Positions 1-9,054 of a stretch of DNA of 45,998 nucleotides are shown one piece after another. A model generated the notes under the pieces. The model did not search any database and was not told the origin of the DNA. It saw only the letters and a list, made by a program, of their open reading frames with translations. Positions within the stretch are counted from its first letter, which is position 1; every line of letters begins with the position of its first letter. Source of the DNA: Victivallis vadensis (GTDB lineage Bacteria; Verrucomicrobiota; Kiritimatiellia; UBA8416; CAMCYG01); contig CAMCYG010000006.1 of assembly GCA_945883775.1 (NCBI GenBank), positions 1 to 45,998 on the forward strand, given 5' to 3'. A program made the translations under genes and the position numbers.

Positions 1-68
1 CCCCGAAGACGTCGCAAGGGTAGAGAAACTTCTCCGCTGATTGCCATGGGAAAAGGGCTCGCAAATGC

Positions 69-539
69 TTAATTTCCGCTTTCTCGGTCTGACACTTCGA
101 GAGAATCAAATTCAAGCCTCCTCAGCGTGTGGCAGCCGGCATAAGCGGCCGCACCATGATCGGTAATATCACCATCTATAAACACGCCCTTCACAGGACC
201 AGCAGCCCCCATCTCCAGGTCCTTGAACGACCCCCGATTCGAGAAAGGTTTTTGCGCAACTGCCACCATGTTGCTGACAACACCTAGCACTTTCAGCTCA
301 ATCTGCTCAGGCGTAACTGGCGGATTCGCCTTCGGATTGCTCGCACCAAAGTGAATATCGGAAATAAGAAAAAACGTGAAATTTCCGGAGTCGCCTGCAA
401 CAGCAGCCCCTGCGCCCAGGCCACTGAGAAAAAGAAATGTAACAACCGCCACCGCAAGGCGGACACAAACTGAGTCTACGACACGATTTGTCATAAAAAC
501 ACTCACCCTCACACCTTCACGTTTTGCAACATTTCTCAC
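69..539 (-). pseudogene. Truncated calcineurin-like metallophosphoesterase, N-terminal part only, with signal peptide
   Basis: Translated motifs FFLISDIHFGA and GVFIDGDITDHGAAA match the N-terminal metallophosphoesterase blocks; the protein stops about 25 aa later with none of the later motifs (GNHD, GHxH). Confidence 0.6.
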
Positions 540-560
540 TGCCCATATCTTGTGTCAAAT

Positions 561-668
561 GAGATCCTTCGAGTTCAATGACTTCGCTCATGATGACACA
601 ACAACACACCTTGAACAATATCATCCTGAGCGCAGCCCGTCAGCCGACGGGCGGAGGCGAAGGATCTC
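561..668. repeat. Palindromic interspersed repeat with 11-bp arms gagatccttcg / cgaaggatctc and a nested palindrome cccgtc-agcc-gacggg
   Basis: Arms read directly at 561-571 and 658-668; the element lies just downstream of the stop of the 673-2613 gene. Confidence 0.75.
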
Positions 669-672
669 TCAG

Positions 673-2613
673 CTATTTCACCCAGACCGGCTTGGTCAAG
701 ACGGTTACCTCGCGTACAGGCTCCGTCCGCGCAGAGCCCCAGCGCGCGTCGTTTATCATTTCTTTTGTAACCATTCCGTAAAACACTCCCTTGGAGATCG
801 AGGGATAGAGCTCGATATCACCCAGGAGCCGCACTGTTCCCGACAAATCGACACCGCGAATCGCGTTCATCACTGTCGCAACATCGGCCCTCCCGTGGAT
901 TTTCGTCTTGTTATCCTCGATGAGCGTCAGCGCGCCGAGGCGGGCATCTTCATCAACAGTGCCGCCGGAAACTGCCGCTTCGTCCTCGACTCTGGCATTT
1001 CCAGCAACGGTCCCCTGCCCGGTCGCAATCGCGTGGCCACGCACCACTGCATTATCACGAACCTGGGCTTTTCTCGAAACCACAGCCTGCCCTTCAATCC
1101 TGGCTTTACCGAGAACCTGCGCCTGGTCCAACACCATGGCGCCGGGACCTACAAATGCCGAAGCATCGGCATGAGCCGAGGCATCCACCCAGCCGCCGCC
1201 GTTAGGATGGGGTGCACCTGTTCGCCCGACATGTGTCTCAAACGGTGACTGCTCACTTCCCCATGGAGTCCCGCCCTTGATTTTCACCATCCATGGATAC
1301 CGGTAAATCGTGTAATACATCTGGTCCCATTCAATCCGCTGGTACTCCGTCGGCGTTGCAGTCACAGCCAGCCAGACCTCCTTCTCGCCATCGCCCAACT
1401 TGACACTCACCTGTGAAACAGCACCCCTCTGAAGGGCGCTGTAACGCGGATGCCCCGCAGCATCAATCGCCACCAGTCCCCATCGCCAGTCCGAACATGG
1501 CTGCGGAACAACTTTCGGCTCTTTCTCAAACTTTTGGCCGAACCCCGCCACTCCCGGCTCTTTCTGCACCAACCCGCGAAAGCTGACCGTAATGGTACGT
1601 GAAGAGTTATCCGTATCAGGCATGATTCTCACCAGGTTATACCCGAACCGCTGGGGCGCACGATAATCAGGAATTACATATCTTCCGTTCTTCGAATCAA
1701 TCGGATCAAGAACTGCAACGCGGTTCCTGCGAATGCCCGCGCGGTTTGTGTAACTGCCGTAACTTTTCCGGTAAACATCGCCGTTCTTGTAATCCCAGGT
1801 CACATTGTGCATGGCCCATAGCCCGAACTGGTCGTTCAGTTCGCTGATCTTCCAGCCCTTGTTCCGTGCGAGAACGAGAACGGGATCTTCAATACCAAAA
1901 TCTGTCTCGCCCTGCCTTTTCGCCTTCGACCAGATGTCGTTGATAGCCGAGTAACCGAAAGTATCCTTGATGTATTCCCAGAACTGCCAGTTGCCGTAGC
2001 GGTCACGCGTCGAGCCGTAATAAAGGTGGGAAGCATTCAGGAGCTGTTCGGAACAGCCAACCTGATCCGGAAACATCTGGTGCGTCATCCACTCCGCATG
2101 GGATTCCCAGGACCAGCCGACGTATGGGGAATCACGCAGGCCCATCGACGAGAACTGCATGCAGTGCGCGAACTCGTGCGCCAGCGCATGTTCGTCCTTG
2201 AACGCATTGAAATGAAGCCACATCGCCGGGTCGTTCTTCCCAGTGCCGCTCCCGTTAGCCCAGCCCTTGTTGCTAAGATTGACATTGATCTTGTATTTAT
2301 CAGCCTGGTCTTTATACGGTTTCGGAAAGCCTACAGGACCAATATAAAACGCATGGATGCTTTCAAGAGTCTCCAGTCCTTTCTTCAGATCTGTGTCGCT
2401 CAACGTCACCCCGTCCTTATCATTCCAGCGCGCAACGAAATGGGCTGACTCGTGAAGATGGGTCGACTTGCCCGGCTCCAGAACCTTGTAAACTTCTTCA
2501 GCAGCGGCCCGGCACTGAACGCAAGAGATGACCAGCAGCACCGCCACACCCAGCGTCAACAGTTTGAGAGATGAAGGCCTCTTTACCTGCCGTTTCGATA
2601 TGTTATTGTTCAT
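673..2613 (-). CDS. Secreted DUF6055-like putative metalloprotease (HEFAH motif) with a C-terminal hexapeptide-repeat/left-handed beta-helix-like domain
   Basis: Signal peptide; HALAHEFAHCMQF plus WESHAEWM; C-terminal repeats such as VLGKARIEGQAVVSRKAQVRDNAVVRGHAIATGQGTVAGNARV. Confidence 0.75.
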   Translation of the reverse strand: MNNNISKRQVKRPSSLKLLTLGVAVLLVISCVQCRAAAEEVYKVLEPGKSTHLHESAHFVARWNDKDGVTLSDTDLKKGLETLESIHAFYIGPVGFPKPYKDQADKYKINVNLSNKGWANGSGTGKNDPAMWLHFNAFKDEHALAHEFAHCMQFSSMGLRDSPYVGWSWESHAEWMTHQMFPDQVGCSEQLLNASHLYYGSTRDRYGNWQFWEYIKDTFGYSAINDIWSKAKRQGETDFGIEDPVLVLARNKGWKISELNDQFGLWAMHNVTWDYKNGDVYRKSYGSYTNRAGIRRNRVAVLDPIDSKNGRYVIPDYRAPQRFGYNLVRIMPDTDNSSRTITVSFRGLVQKEPGVAGFGQKFEKEPKVVPQPCSDWRWGLVAIDAAGHPRYSALQRGAVSQVSVKLGDGEKEVWLAVTATPTEYQRIEWDQMYYTIYRYPWMVKIKGGTPWGSEQSPFETHVGRTGAPHPNGGGWVDASAHADASAFVGPGAMVLDQAQVLGKARIEGQAVVSRKAQVRDNAVVRGHAIATGQGTVAGNARVEDEAAVSGGTVDEDARLGALTLIEDNKTKIHGRADVATVMNAIRGVDLSGTVRLLGDIELYPSISKGVFYGMVTKEMINDARWGSARTEPVREVTVLTKPVWVK

Positions 2614-2712
2614 TGCCAGTCACTCTCTATTTAGCTTTCTGGTCAAGAATAGCAGGGTCCAACGAACTTATCCAGTCTAAGAACAGAACGCCATTTCTGA
2701 CGGGATAGCTCA

Positions 2713-3128
2713 TTACTTCGACGGCAGTTCAACGCTTGCAGGCTCCACTCCATCTGCCACTGCCTTAACCGTAATCGCTCCTGCCTCCCGCCTGCTGCGT
2801 ACAACAAGCAGCGCGCGCCCCTCGAACACACTGCGCTGATCGGCCTGGAACAACTCACTGCTCGCAGGGTCACCATTGTCAACACCCGCAGTTACACCTG
2901 GCCCCGAAACTGCAAATCTAACCATGTTGCTCGCAGACTGGACAATTACGCCCTTTTCATCAAGAACCTCTGCAGTGATGGCTGACAAGTCCTGGCCGTT
3001 TGCCTTCAGCACTGCATGGTCAGGCGTCAGACGCAGTATCTTCCGCGCACCCGCTCGCATGCAGCCGCATTGGCAGTCGCGCTCAGCAGGCTAAAGCAAA
3101 TAAGAACAATCAATTTTGAGAGCATCAT
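2713..3128 (-). pseudogene. Orphan GH2 (beta-galactosidase-type) C-terminal Ig-like domain preceded, out of frame, by a signal peptide
   Basis: ORF 2713-3060 (ILRLTPDHAVLKANGQDLSAITAEVLDEKGVIVQSASNMVRFAVSGPGVTAGVDNGDPAS) is typical of the GH2 C-terminal region. Upstream ATG at 3128 with SD aaaggag encodes MMLSKLIVLICFSLLSATANAAA in a different frame. Confidence 0.65.
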
Positions 3129-3153
3129 CGGTTAACTCCTTTTTCTCATTGTG

Positions 3154-3270
3154 TTAAACATCTTTCAGCTCCCATCCCTTGCGAAAATATGGCTTGATGA
3201 ACTCGTTTGCTTTCTCGTTGTTTGTATACCTAAGATTGCTGGCATCCCAGATCAACTTTTCGTTCGGCAC
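3154..3270 (-). pseudogene. Remnant of the C-terminus of a Gfo/Idh/MocA-family oxidoreductase
   Basis: Manual translation: VPNEKLIWDASNLRYTNNEKANEFIKPYFRKGWELKDV*, the characteristic C-terminal tail of this family; nothing upstream continues it. Confidence 0.6.
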
Positions 3271-3913
3271 TTGAGAAGATAGTGGCTGCCGCAAAGAGCC
3301 AGGACGTGGTAAACAAGGCGAATGAGATCCTCAAGACGGTTCCGGCAAAGAAAGTGATGACTCCGATTCTTGACGGAAAAACGCTGAGCGGCTGGGAAGG
3401 CAGCACAGCGTGTGGCGCGTGGCAGACGGAGCTGTAATTGGAGGATCATTGAACGGGAACAAGCAGAACGAGTTTCTTGTAACAAAACGGAGTTACACAA
3501 ATTTTCACCTGAGCATGGAATACAAGCTGGTAGGTAAGGATGGCTTTGTTAATGGAGGTGTCCAGTTCAGGAGCGAGAGGATCGCGAATCCACCTAACGA
3601 GATGAAGGGGTATCAGGCTGATATCGGTGCGGGACATTCCGGCTGTCTTTATGATGAATCAAGACGCAATAAATTTGACGCCCGCGGGACTGACGAGCAA
3701 ATAAAGCGGATTGAGAAAGCAGGGGATTGGAACAGGTACGAGATAATAGGCGCTGGCCCGCATATTCAGATAATACTCAACGGTGAAAAGACAGTGGACT
3801 ATACTGAGGCTGATAGTGCCATTCCTCAGGAAGGTTTTATCGGGCTTCAGATACATGGCGGTAATAAGGCTGAGATATCCTTTCGCAATATCTCAATTGG
3901 CGAGACCAAATAG
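3271..3913 (+). pseudogene. DUF1080 (3-keto-disaccharide hydrolase/LamG-like) gene, 5'-truncated and frameshifted
   Basis: Frame 1: EKIVAAAKSQDVVNKANEILKTVPAKKVMTPILDGKTLSGWEGSTA; frame 2 from 3410: VWRVADGAVIGGSLNGNKQNEFLVTKRSYTNFHLSMEYKL...GFIGLQIHGGNKAEISFRNISI. Frames differ by a shift near 3405. Confidence 0.7.
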
Positions 3914-3930
3914 AAGATCTGCTGTTTGCG

Positions 3931-4797
3931 CTATTTTGCCTTGTTGTCTATCAGCTTCAATATGAACGATGACGGAACGCAGCTTTTTATGACCATTTGG
4001 AGGTTGTCATGCTTCCCCTCGTCCTCGTTGTAATATATCGACCGTGTGGATGAGACCATTCCGACGACGCTGCCGTTCATGCTGAGGATCGGTGCTCCGC
4101 TTGAGCCTTTGGCATAATCGGCGGTTATTGACATCCAGCTGCCTCTGCCTCTTTTGCATTTCTTGCCGCCGCAGTCACAGATGTATGAATAATATCTCGA
4201 GATATTGCCCTGTGTCATCACATAGAACATGTTGTCAGGATTGCTTATCACCACAACAGGACTGCCTACCGGCTCGTCAGGCGTGATGGCAAAGGGCTCG
4301 AAAGAAGCATTGGCGACTTTTGCGATGACTATGTCATCGTCTTTGTCAATGGCCAACACCTTGGTAATGGGGAATACGTGTCCTTCGCTGTCAGAAACAG
4401 CCTGATACTCCTCGTTGGTGCTGTTGATGGCGTGGGCATTAAAGACAATGACATCTTTTGCTATGGCGTAAGTAGTCGAACAGCTGACGTGCAGTTTGCT
4501 GCATTTGCCACATTTAAAGCTGTTGCAGTGCACAAGAACTTTCTTGTTGAGACTGTCGTACATGGTTGACTGGTCCATCTTTGTGCTTGCCGGCTTGCTG
4601 AGCTCAACCTGAGCTTTTCCACCCTTGTAGGCAGCGAGCAGGTCTTTTGATGCCTTCAGTTTGCCGTCATCCTTCAGCTTTGTGACGTTTTCTGTCAATG
4701 ACTTGAGGAATTTGGCGTCATCGATATATTTCGTTTCAGCATTTGTGATGGACGCAACAGACAGATAGCCGGCCAGAATCAGAACAGACAATCTCAT
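3931..4797 (-). CDS. Secreted trypsin-like serine protease with Cys-rich insertions
   Basis: Start at 4797 with SD aaaggag and signal peptide MRLSVLILAGYLSVASITNA. Catalytic triad blocks: FNAHAI (His), DDDIVIAKV (Asp), GSSGAPI (Ser). Cys clusters CNSFKCGKCSKLHVSC and CDCGGKKCKRG. Confidence 0.8.
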   Translation of the reverse strand: MRLSVLILAGYLSVASITNAETKYIDDAKFLKSLTENVTKLKDDGKLKASKDLLAAYKGGKAQVELSKPASTKMDQSTMYDSLNKKVLVHCNSFKCGKCSKLHVSCSTTYAIAKDVIVFNAHAINSTNEEYQAVSDSEGHVFPITKVLAIDKDDDIVIAKVANASFEPFAITPDEPVGSPVVVISNPDNMFYVMTQGNISRYYSYICDCGGKKCKRGRGSWMSITADYAKGSSGAPILSMNGSVVGMVSSTRSIYYNEDEGKHDNLQMVIKSCVPSSFILKLIDNKAK

Positions 4798-4919
4798 GGC
4801 GCACTCCTTTGAATATTTATACACAATATGAAACGTGCAAACTTTGCAGACATAGGCACGCAAAGTCAAGTGAATGCACCGCGACAGTGAATGCGTGTGG
4901 GGTGTGATTCATTGACGGA

Positions 4920-5095
4920 TCCCTTCAGCCAAGTGGCTGGAACTGATAAAAAAGGTCTGGGAAGACGAAGTCCCTGAGCCTGTCGAAGTGGCCGATCCGC
5001 TGACATGTCCGAAATGCCAGAAGGAAATGCGGATTGTCTCTCTCATAGACCAGCAATCCGTGATTTAGCGTATCTTGCGGCATCTGGGACTGTGG
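4920..5095 (+). mobile_element. C-terminal remnant of an IS91-family (Y2/ISCR-like) transposase
   Basis: Manual translation: RIPSAKWLELIKKVWEDEVPEPVEVADPLTCPKCQKEMRIVSLIDQQSVI*RILRHLGLWF; CPKC and RILRHLGLW are the IS91-like C-terminal signature; internal stop. Confidence 0.75.
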
Positions 5096-5149
5096 TTTAC
5101 CCTCGAAGCTTTAGCGAAGTAGGATGGCATACGCGAACGAGTGATCCGC

Positions 5150-5265
5150 GGCTGATTATTGTCGATTGTAGACTGATGATTGTCAATTGGGAGCAGCGGC
5201 AGTATCGGATTCTGCAATCGACAATCATAAATCGGCATTCGTCAATTATTCGGATTGCTATGAAA
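5150..5265. repeat. Degenerate 'gattgtcgattg' short-repeat block, partly self-complementary
   Basis: gattattgtcgattgtagactgatgattgtcaattg ... gcaatcgacaatcataaatcggcattcgtcaatta; same motif family at 11902-11980 and 12350-12415. Confidence 0.65.
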
Positions 5266-5333
5266 CAGGTGATTTGCAATCCTTTCAGGCGTGGAAAGGC
5301 TTGATTGTGTAAAAAATGGACCCAACTGTGAAA

Positions 5334-5566
5334 AGCAATTTCTTATCAATATCACGCCATCCGAGTTCAGCACAACGCATTACGAGGGGGCGACGAATAT
5401 CCCCGTTCAGGAGCTGTAAGGCCGGTTGGCCCAGCTGGGCGACAAGAAGCGGGCCATTGTGGTCTATTGCGCCTCTGACATGCGGAGCGCCCAGGCGGCC
5501 AGGATTCTGACTGGCGCGGGTTTTGCGGATGTCACGGACGCCGGCGGGCTGGGGAATCTCAAGTAG
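5334..5566 (+). pseudogene. Rhodanese-like domain with an in-frame stop
   Basis: LINITPSEFSTTHYEGATNIPVQEL*GRLAQLGDKKRAIVVYCASDMRSAQAARILTGAGFADVTDAGGLGNLK*; TAA at 5417-5419 is in frame with the terminal TAG at 5564-5566; active-site loop CASDMRS present. Confidence 0.75.
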
Positions 5567-5597
5567 GGGATGGTCAAGGGAATATCGATTGTTCAGC

Positions 5598-7277
5598 ATG
5601 ACGACAAAAATAAAACGGTCACTACGCGGATCCATTCCGGCATGGCTCGTGCTTATCGCCATGGCGGGCTGCACGTCCAGTCATTACCGGGAGTCCGCCG
5701 ACAAGGCGGCCTATGGCGTGCTGCGGGAAAAAACCCCACTGGTGAAGAACATGGATGGGGCTTTCAGCATCGAGCAAACCAACTCCCTCCATCTGGACAA
5801 TCTGCCGGGCTTCACCAATTCGGTCGATTTCTTTGGCCCGGATGGCGTGACGGAACACGGAGCGCGTATCCTGAGGCTGGAAGACGCATTGGGGATTGCC
5901 ATTCGTCATAGCCGCAGCTATCAATCGCGCAAGGAACAGCTCTACCTTTCAGCCCTGGCGCTTACACTTGCCCGCCATGATTTCACCCCGATTTTTTCCG
6001 CAGGCGCCAAGGGGGCGTATTCCGAGAAAGCCGCCGAAAACCCGGCCTTGAGCGATAATTTTGTCGAGGAACGGGGGGTCACCTCCAGCGGCTCCGTGGG
6101 AGCCGACTGGCTGGTTCGAGACCTGGGCCGGATCACGACGGCGTTCACGACGGATTTTCTCCGCTTCGTGAGCGGCGATCCGCGACTGGCGACTTCGTCC
6201 AAACTGAGCGCCACATTTGTCCGCCCGCTGCTGCGCAACGCAGGCTTCAAGCAGGACATGGAAAGTCTCATGCAGGCTGAACGCGATTTGCTCTATGACC
6301 TGCGCGACTTCACCCAGTTCCGCAAGGATTTCAGCGTGAAGATCGCCGCGGCCTATTATGATGTGCTGAGCAATCGCGATACCGTGCGCAACAGTTACCT
6401 GAACCTGCAGTCCTCCCGAAAGAATGCCGACCGGACCCGGGCCCTGGCCCGGGAAGGCCGGGTGGCGGGCACGGATCTGGGACGGCAGGAACAGCAGGAG
6501 TTGTCCGCCGAAAGCACGTGGATCAATGCGATCCGCAGCTACCGGCAGTCGCTCGATAATTTCAAAATACTGCTCGGCCTCAAGGTGGACACCAACCTCG
6601 TGCTGGATGACCGCGAATTGGCCACCTTGCAGATTCACCACCCGGAGATCAGCGTGGATGATTCTACGCAGCTGGCTCTGGCCACGCGGCTGGACTTCAT
6701 GAGTGTCAAGGACCGGGTCGAGGACACGGAACGCAAGGTGCTGCTGGCGCAGGATGGCCTCAGGGCGGATGTGTCCCTTTCCGCTGACGCGAGTATCGTC
6801 AGCGGCACCAGGGAGAATTTTTCACTGCCCGACGGCAGGCGTTATTCGTGGAGTGCCGGGTTGGATATTGATCCCGCGCTGGACCGGACCGCCGCGCGCA
6901 ATTCCTACCGTGCCGCCCTGATTACCAGGAACAAGGCGGCTCGCACGCTTGAAGAGCAGGAAGATCAGATCAGGCTCGACGTCAGGGATAGCTGGCGGAC
7001 ACTTGACCAGGCCAAGCGCAGTTTTGAAATCAGCGAAATTGGCGTGCGGCTGGCCGAGCGACGCGTCGAGGAACAAGCACTTCTGGCGGAATGGGGCCGG
7101 TCCAAGGCGCAGGATCAGGTGGATGCGCAGAACGCCCTGATTGATTCGAAAAACCAGCGGACAAAGGCCCTCGTGACGCATACAATCGCACGACTGCAAT
7201 TCTGGAACAACATGGGAATACTTTACATCAAGGACAACGGGCGGTGGGAGGATTTGCAGGATGCCAAAACCAAATAG
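5598..7277 (+). CDS. TolC-family outer membrane efflux lipoprotein
   Basis: Start at 5598 gives MTTKIKRSLRGSIPAWLVLIAMAGC with a lipobox; long alpha-helical repeats typical of outer membrane efflux proteins; directly followed by MFP and ABC genes. Confidence 0.85.
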   Translation: MTTKIKRSLRGSIPAWLVLIAMAGCTSSHYRESADKAAYGVLREKTPLVKNMDGAFSIEQTNSLHLDNLPGFTNSVDFFGPDGVTEHGARILRLEDALGIAIRHSRSYQSRKEQLYLSALALTLARHDFTPIFSAGAKGAYSEKAAENPALSDNFVEERGVTSSGSVGADWLVRDLGRITTAFTTDFLRFVSGDPRLATSSKLSATFVRPLLRNAGFKQDMESLMQAERDLLYDLRDFTQFRKDFSVKIAAAYYDVLSNRDTVRNSYLNLQSSRKNADRTRALAREGRVAGTDLGRQEQQELSAESTWINAIRSYRQSLDNFKILLGLKVDTNLVLDDRELATLQIHHPEISVDDSTQLALATRLDFMSVKDRVEDTERKVLLAQDGLRADVSLSADASIVSGTRENFSLPDGRRYSWSAGLDIDPALDRTAARNSYRAALITRNKAARTLEEQEDQIRLDVRDSWRTLDQAKRSFEISEIGVRLAERRVEEQALLAEWGRSKAQDQVDAQNALIDSKNQRTKALVTHTIARLQFWNNMGILYIKDNGRWEDLQDAKTK

Positions 7278-9054
7278 GATATTGATTTTCATGCAGCGCC
7301 AGCCACGCCGGCGAAAAATGGCCGCAACCCTTGCCGTGCTCGTGGTGGCCGGCTGGTGGGGGTGGCCTAGACACGACGGGGCGGCGCTGAAGGAGCTCAC
7401 CTTCGCAGCGAGGCGCGGAACGCTGGAGATCAATGTGCTCGAAGGCGGAAGCCTGAAGGCAATTGAATCGCAGGAAATCAAGTGCGAAGTCCGCGTGGGC
7501 CATCAGGGTACGAAGATCCTGAAGATCGTCGAGGAAGGGTATCTCGTCACTGAAGAGGATGTGAAGAAAGGGAAGGTTCTGGTCGAACTGGATTCGTCGG
7601 AATTGCAGAAGCAGATCGCCCAGCAGGAAATCCAGTATCAGCAGGCGGCCGCCAACCTGACCGATGCCCAGCAGAATTATGAAATACAGGCGAATCAGAA
7701 CCAGAGCGACATCAAGGCCGCTGAGCAGAAGGCCCGCTTTGCGCGGATGGATTTCGATAAATTCCTGGGCGATACCGTTACCGCCCGGATTATCAAGGAA
7801 TATGGGCTCGACAAGATCCTGACAGAAGCCGGCACCAACAGCCCCGGGGTAATCGCAGCCCTGGCGGAGGGCAGTCAGTCCAATCAGGTGCTGGCCCCCC
7901 CGGTGGTCATTGATTTTAACAAATATGCCAACATCGAGGAATTGGGGGACGGTGAAGCCAAACAGAAACTGCGCAAGTTTGAGGATGATTTGCAGGCGGC
8001 CCAGAAGGAACTTGGTCAGGCCAAAGCCACGCTCGACGGGACGCGGCGGCTTTTTGAAAAGCAGTTTGTCGCGAGGACAGAGCTGGTGCGGGACCAATTG
8101 GCCCAGGATAGCGCCGAATTGAAGGTGAAGACGGCTCAAACCGCGAGTGCGTTGTTCCTGAAATACGATTTCTCAAAAACCGCCGAACAGTCTCTTTCCG
8201 CCTACACGGATGCCGTGCGTGAGCTGGACAGGGCCCGGCGTGTGGCCATCTCGAAAATGGCCCAGGCCTGCGCCAAGCTGAAGTCCGCCCAGGGACAATA
8301 TGACGTGCAGGTGCAGCAGCGCAATGACGTTATGGAGCAACTCGGGAAATGCACAATGGTTGCGAAAAAAACCGGACTCGTTGTGTATGGCGGGGGCGGG
8401 AGTGAAAATTATTATGGAAATCAGGATCCCATCCGGGAAGGCGCCACCGTCCGCGAGCGACAGGCCATCATCACCATACCGGACCTGACGCACATGTCGG
8501 TGAATGTCAAGATCCATGAGAGCTACATCAACAAGATCAAGGTCGGCCAGAAGGCCCGCATTACCGTGGATGCGTTTCCCGACGTCACCCTCACCGGGGA
8601 AGTGTCCAAGATGGCTGTTTTACCGGATTCTCAAAACCGGTGGATAAACCCCGACATGATGGTTTACCTTACGACGGTCACCATCAACAACTCCTGCGAT
8701 TGGGTCAAACCCGGCATGAGCGCCAAAGTCGAGATTCTCGTCAACAAGCTGGACAATGTGGTCTACATACCGGTGCAGGCGGTATCGCCGGACGACGGGA
8801 AGCGGGTGTGCTATGTGACAGGAGCCTTTAAGCCCGAGCGGCGCGAGATTGTGGCCGGTGACTTCAACGACGAATTCATCGAAATTAAAAAGGGACTCAA
8901 GGAAGGGGAGCGCGTTCTGCTCCGGCTGCCGGATGGCATTGAAGCGGGCAGTCCGGAAAACGGCACCCACACGGTGGAACCGGAACCGGCCAATGCGAAA
9001 AAGCCGGCAACCCCCGCCAAAACCAAGGCTGCCGCACCTGCGGGGAAAGCGTGA
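7261..9054 (+). CDS. HlyD/MacA-like periplasmic adaptor (membrane fusion protein)
   Basis: N-terminal TM segment, barrel-type motifs (GTKILKIVEEGYLVTEEDVKKGKVLVELDSSEL; NVKIHESYINKIKVGQKARITVDAFPD), long coiled coil; overlaps the upstream gene. Confidence 0.85.
   Translation: MPKPNRILIFMQRQPRRRKMAATLAVLVVAGWWGWPRHDGAALKELTFAARRGTLEINVLEGGSLKAIESQEIKCEVRVGHQGTKILKIVEEGYLVTEEDVKKGKVLVELDSSELQKQIAQQEIQYQQAAANLTDAQQNYEIQANQNQSDIKAAEQKARFARMDFDKFLGDTVTARIIKEYGLDKILTEAGTNSPGVIAALAEGSQSNQVLAPPVVIDFNKYANIEELGDGEAKQKLRKFEDDLQAAQKELGQAKATLDGTRRLFEKQFVARTELVRDQLAQDSAELKVKTAQTASALFLKYDFSKTAEQSLSAYTDAVRELDRARRVAISKMAQACAKLKSAQGQYDVQVQQRNDVMEQLGKCTMVAKKTGLVVYGGGGSENYYGNQDPIREGATVRERQAIITIPDLTHMSVNVKIHESYINKIKVGQKARITVDAFPDVTLTGEVSKMAVLPDSQNRWINPDMMVYLTTVTINNSCDWVKPGMSAKVEILVNKLDNVVYIPVQAVSPDDGKRVCYVTGAFKPERREIVAGDFNDEFIEIKKGLKEGERVLLRLPDGIEAGSPENGTHTVEPEPANAKKPATPAKTKAAAPAGKA

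Noticed and set aside
376-1248. 290-aa ORF on + strand
   Set aside because: Antisense to the metallophosphoesterase remnant and the DUF6055-like gene; amino acid sequence looks like a shadow ORF (HPERSPSADGRRRR comes from the palindromic repeat).
5005-5304. ORF with RLIIVDCRLMIVNWEQ
   Set aside because: Translation of the gattgtcgattg repeat block.
5949-6641. 230-aa ORF on - strand
   Set aside because: Lies fully antisense within the convincing TolC-like gene; no family features.
7228-8139. 303-aa ORF on - strand
   Set aside because: Antisense shadow of the membrane fusion protein gene.
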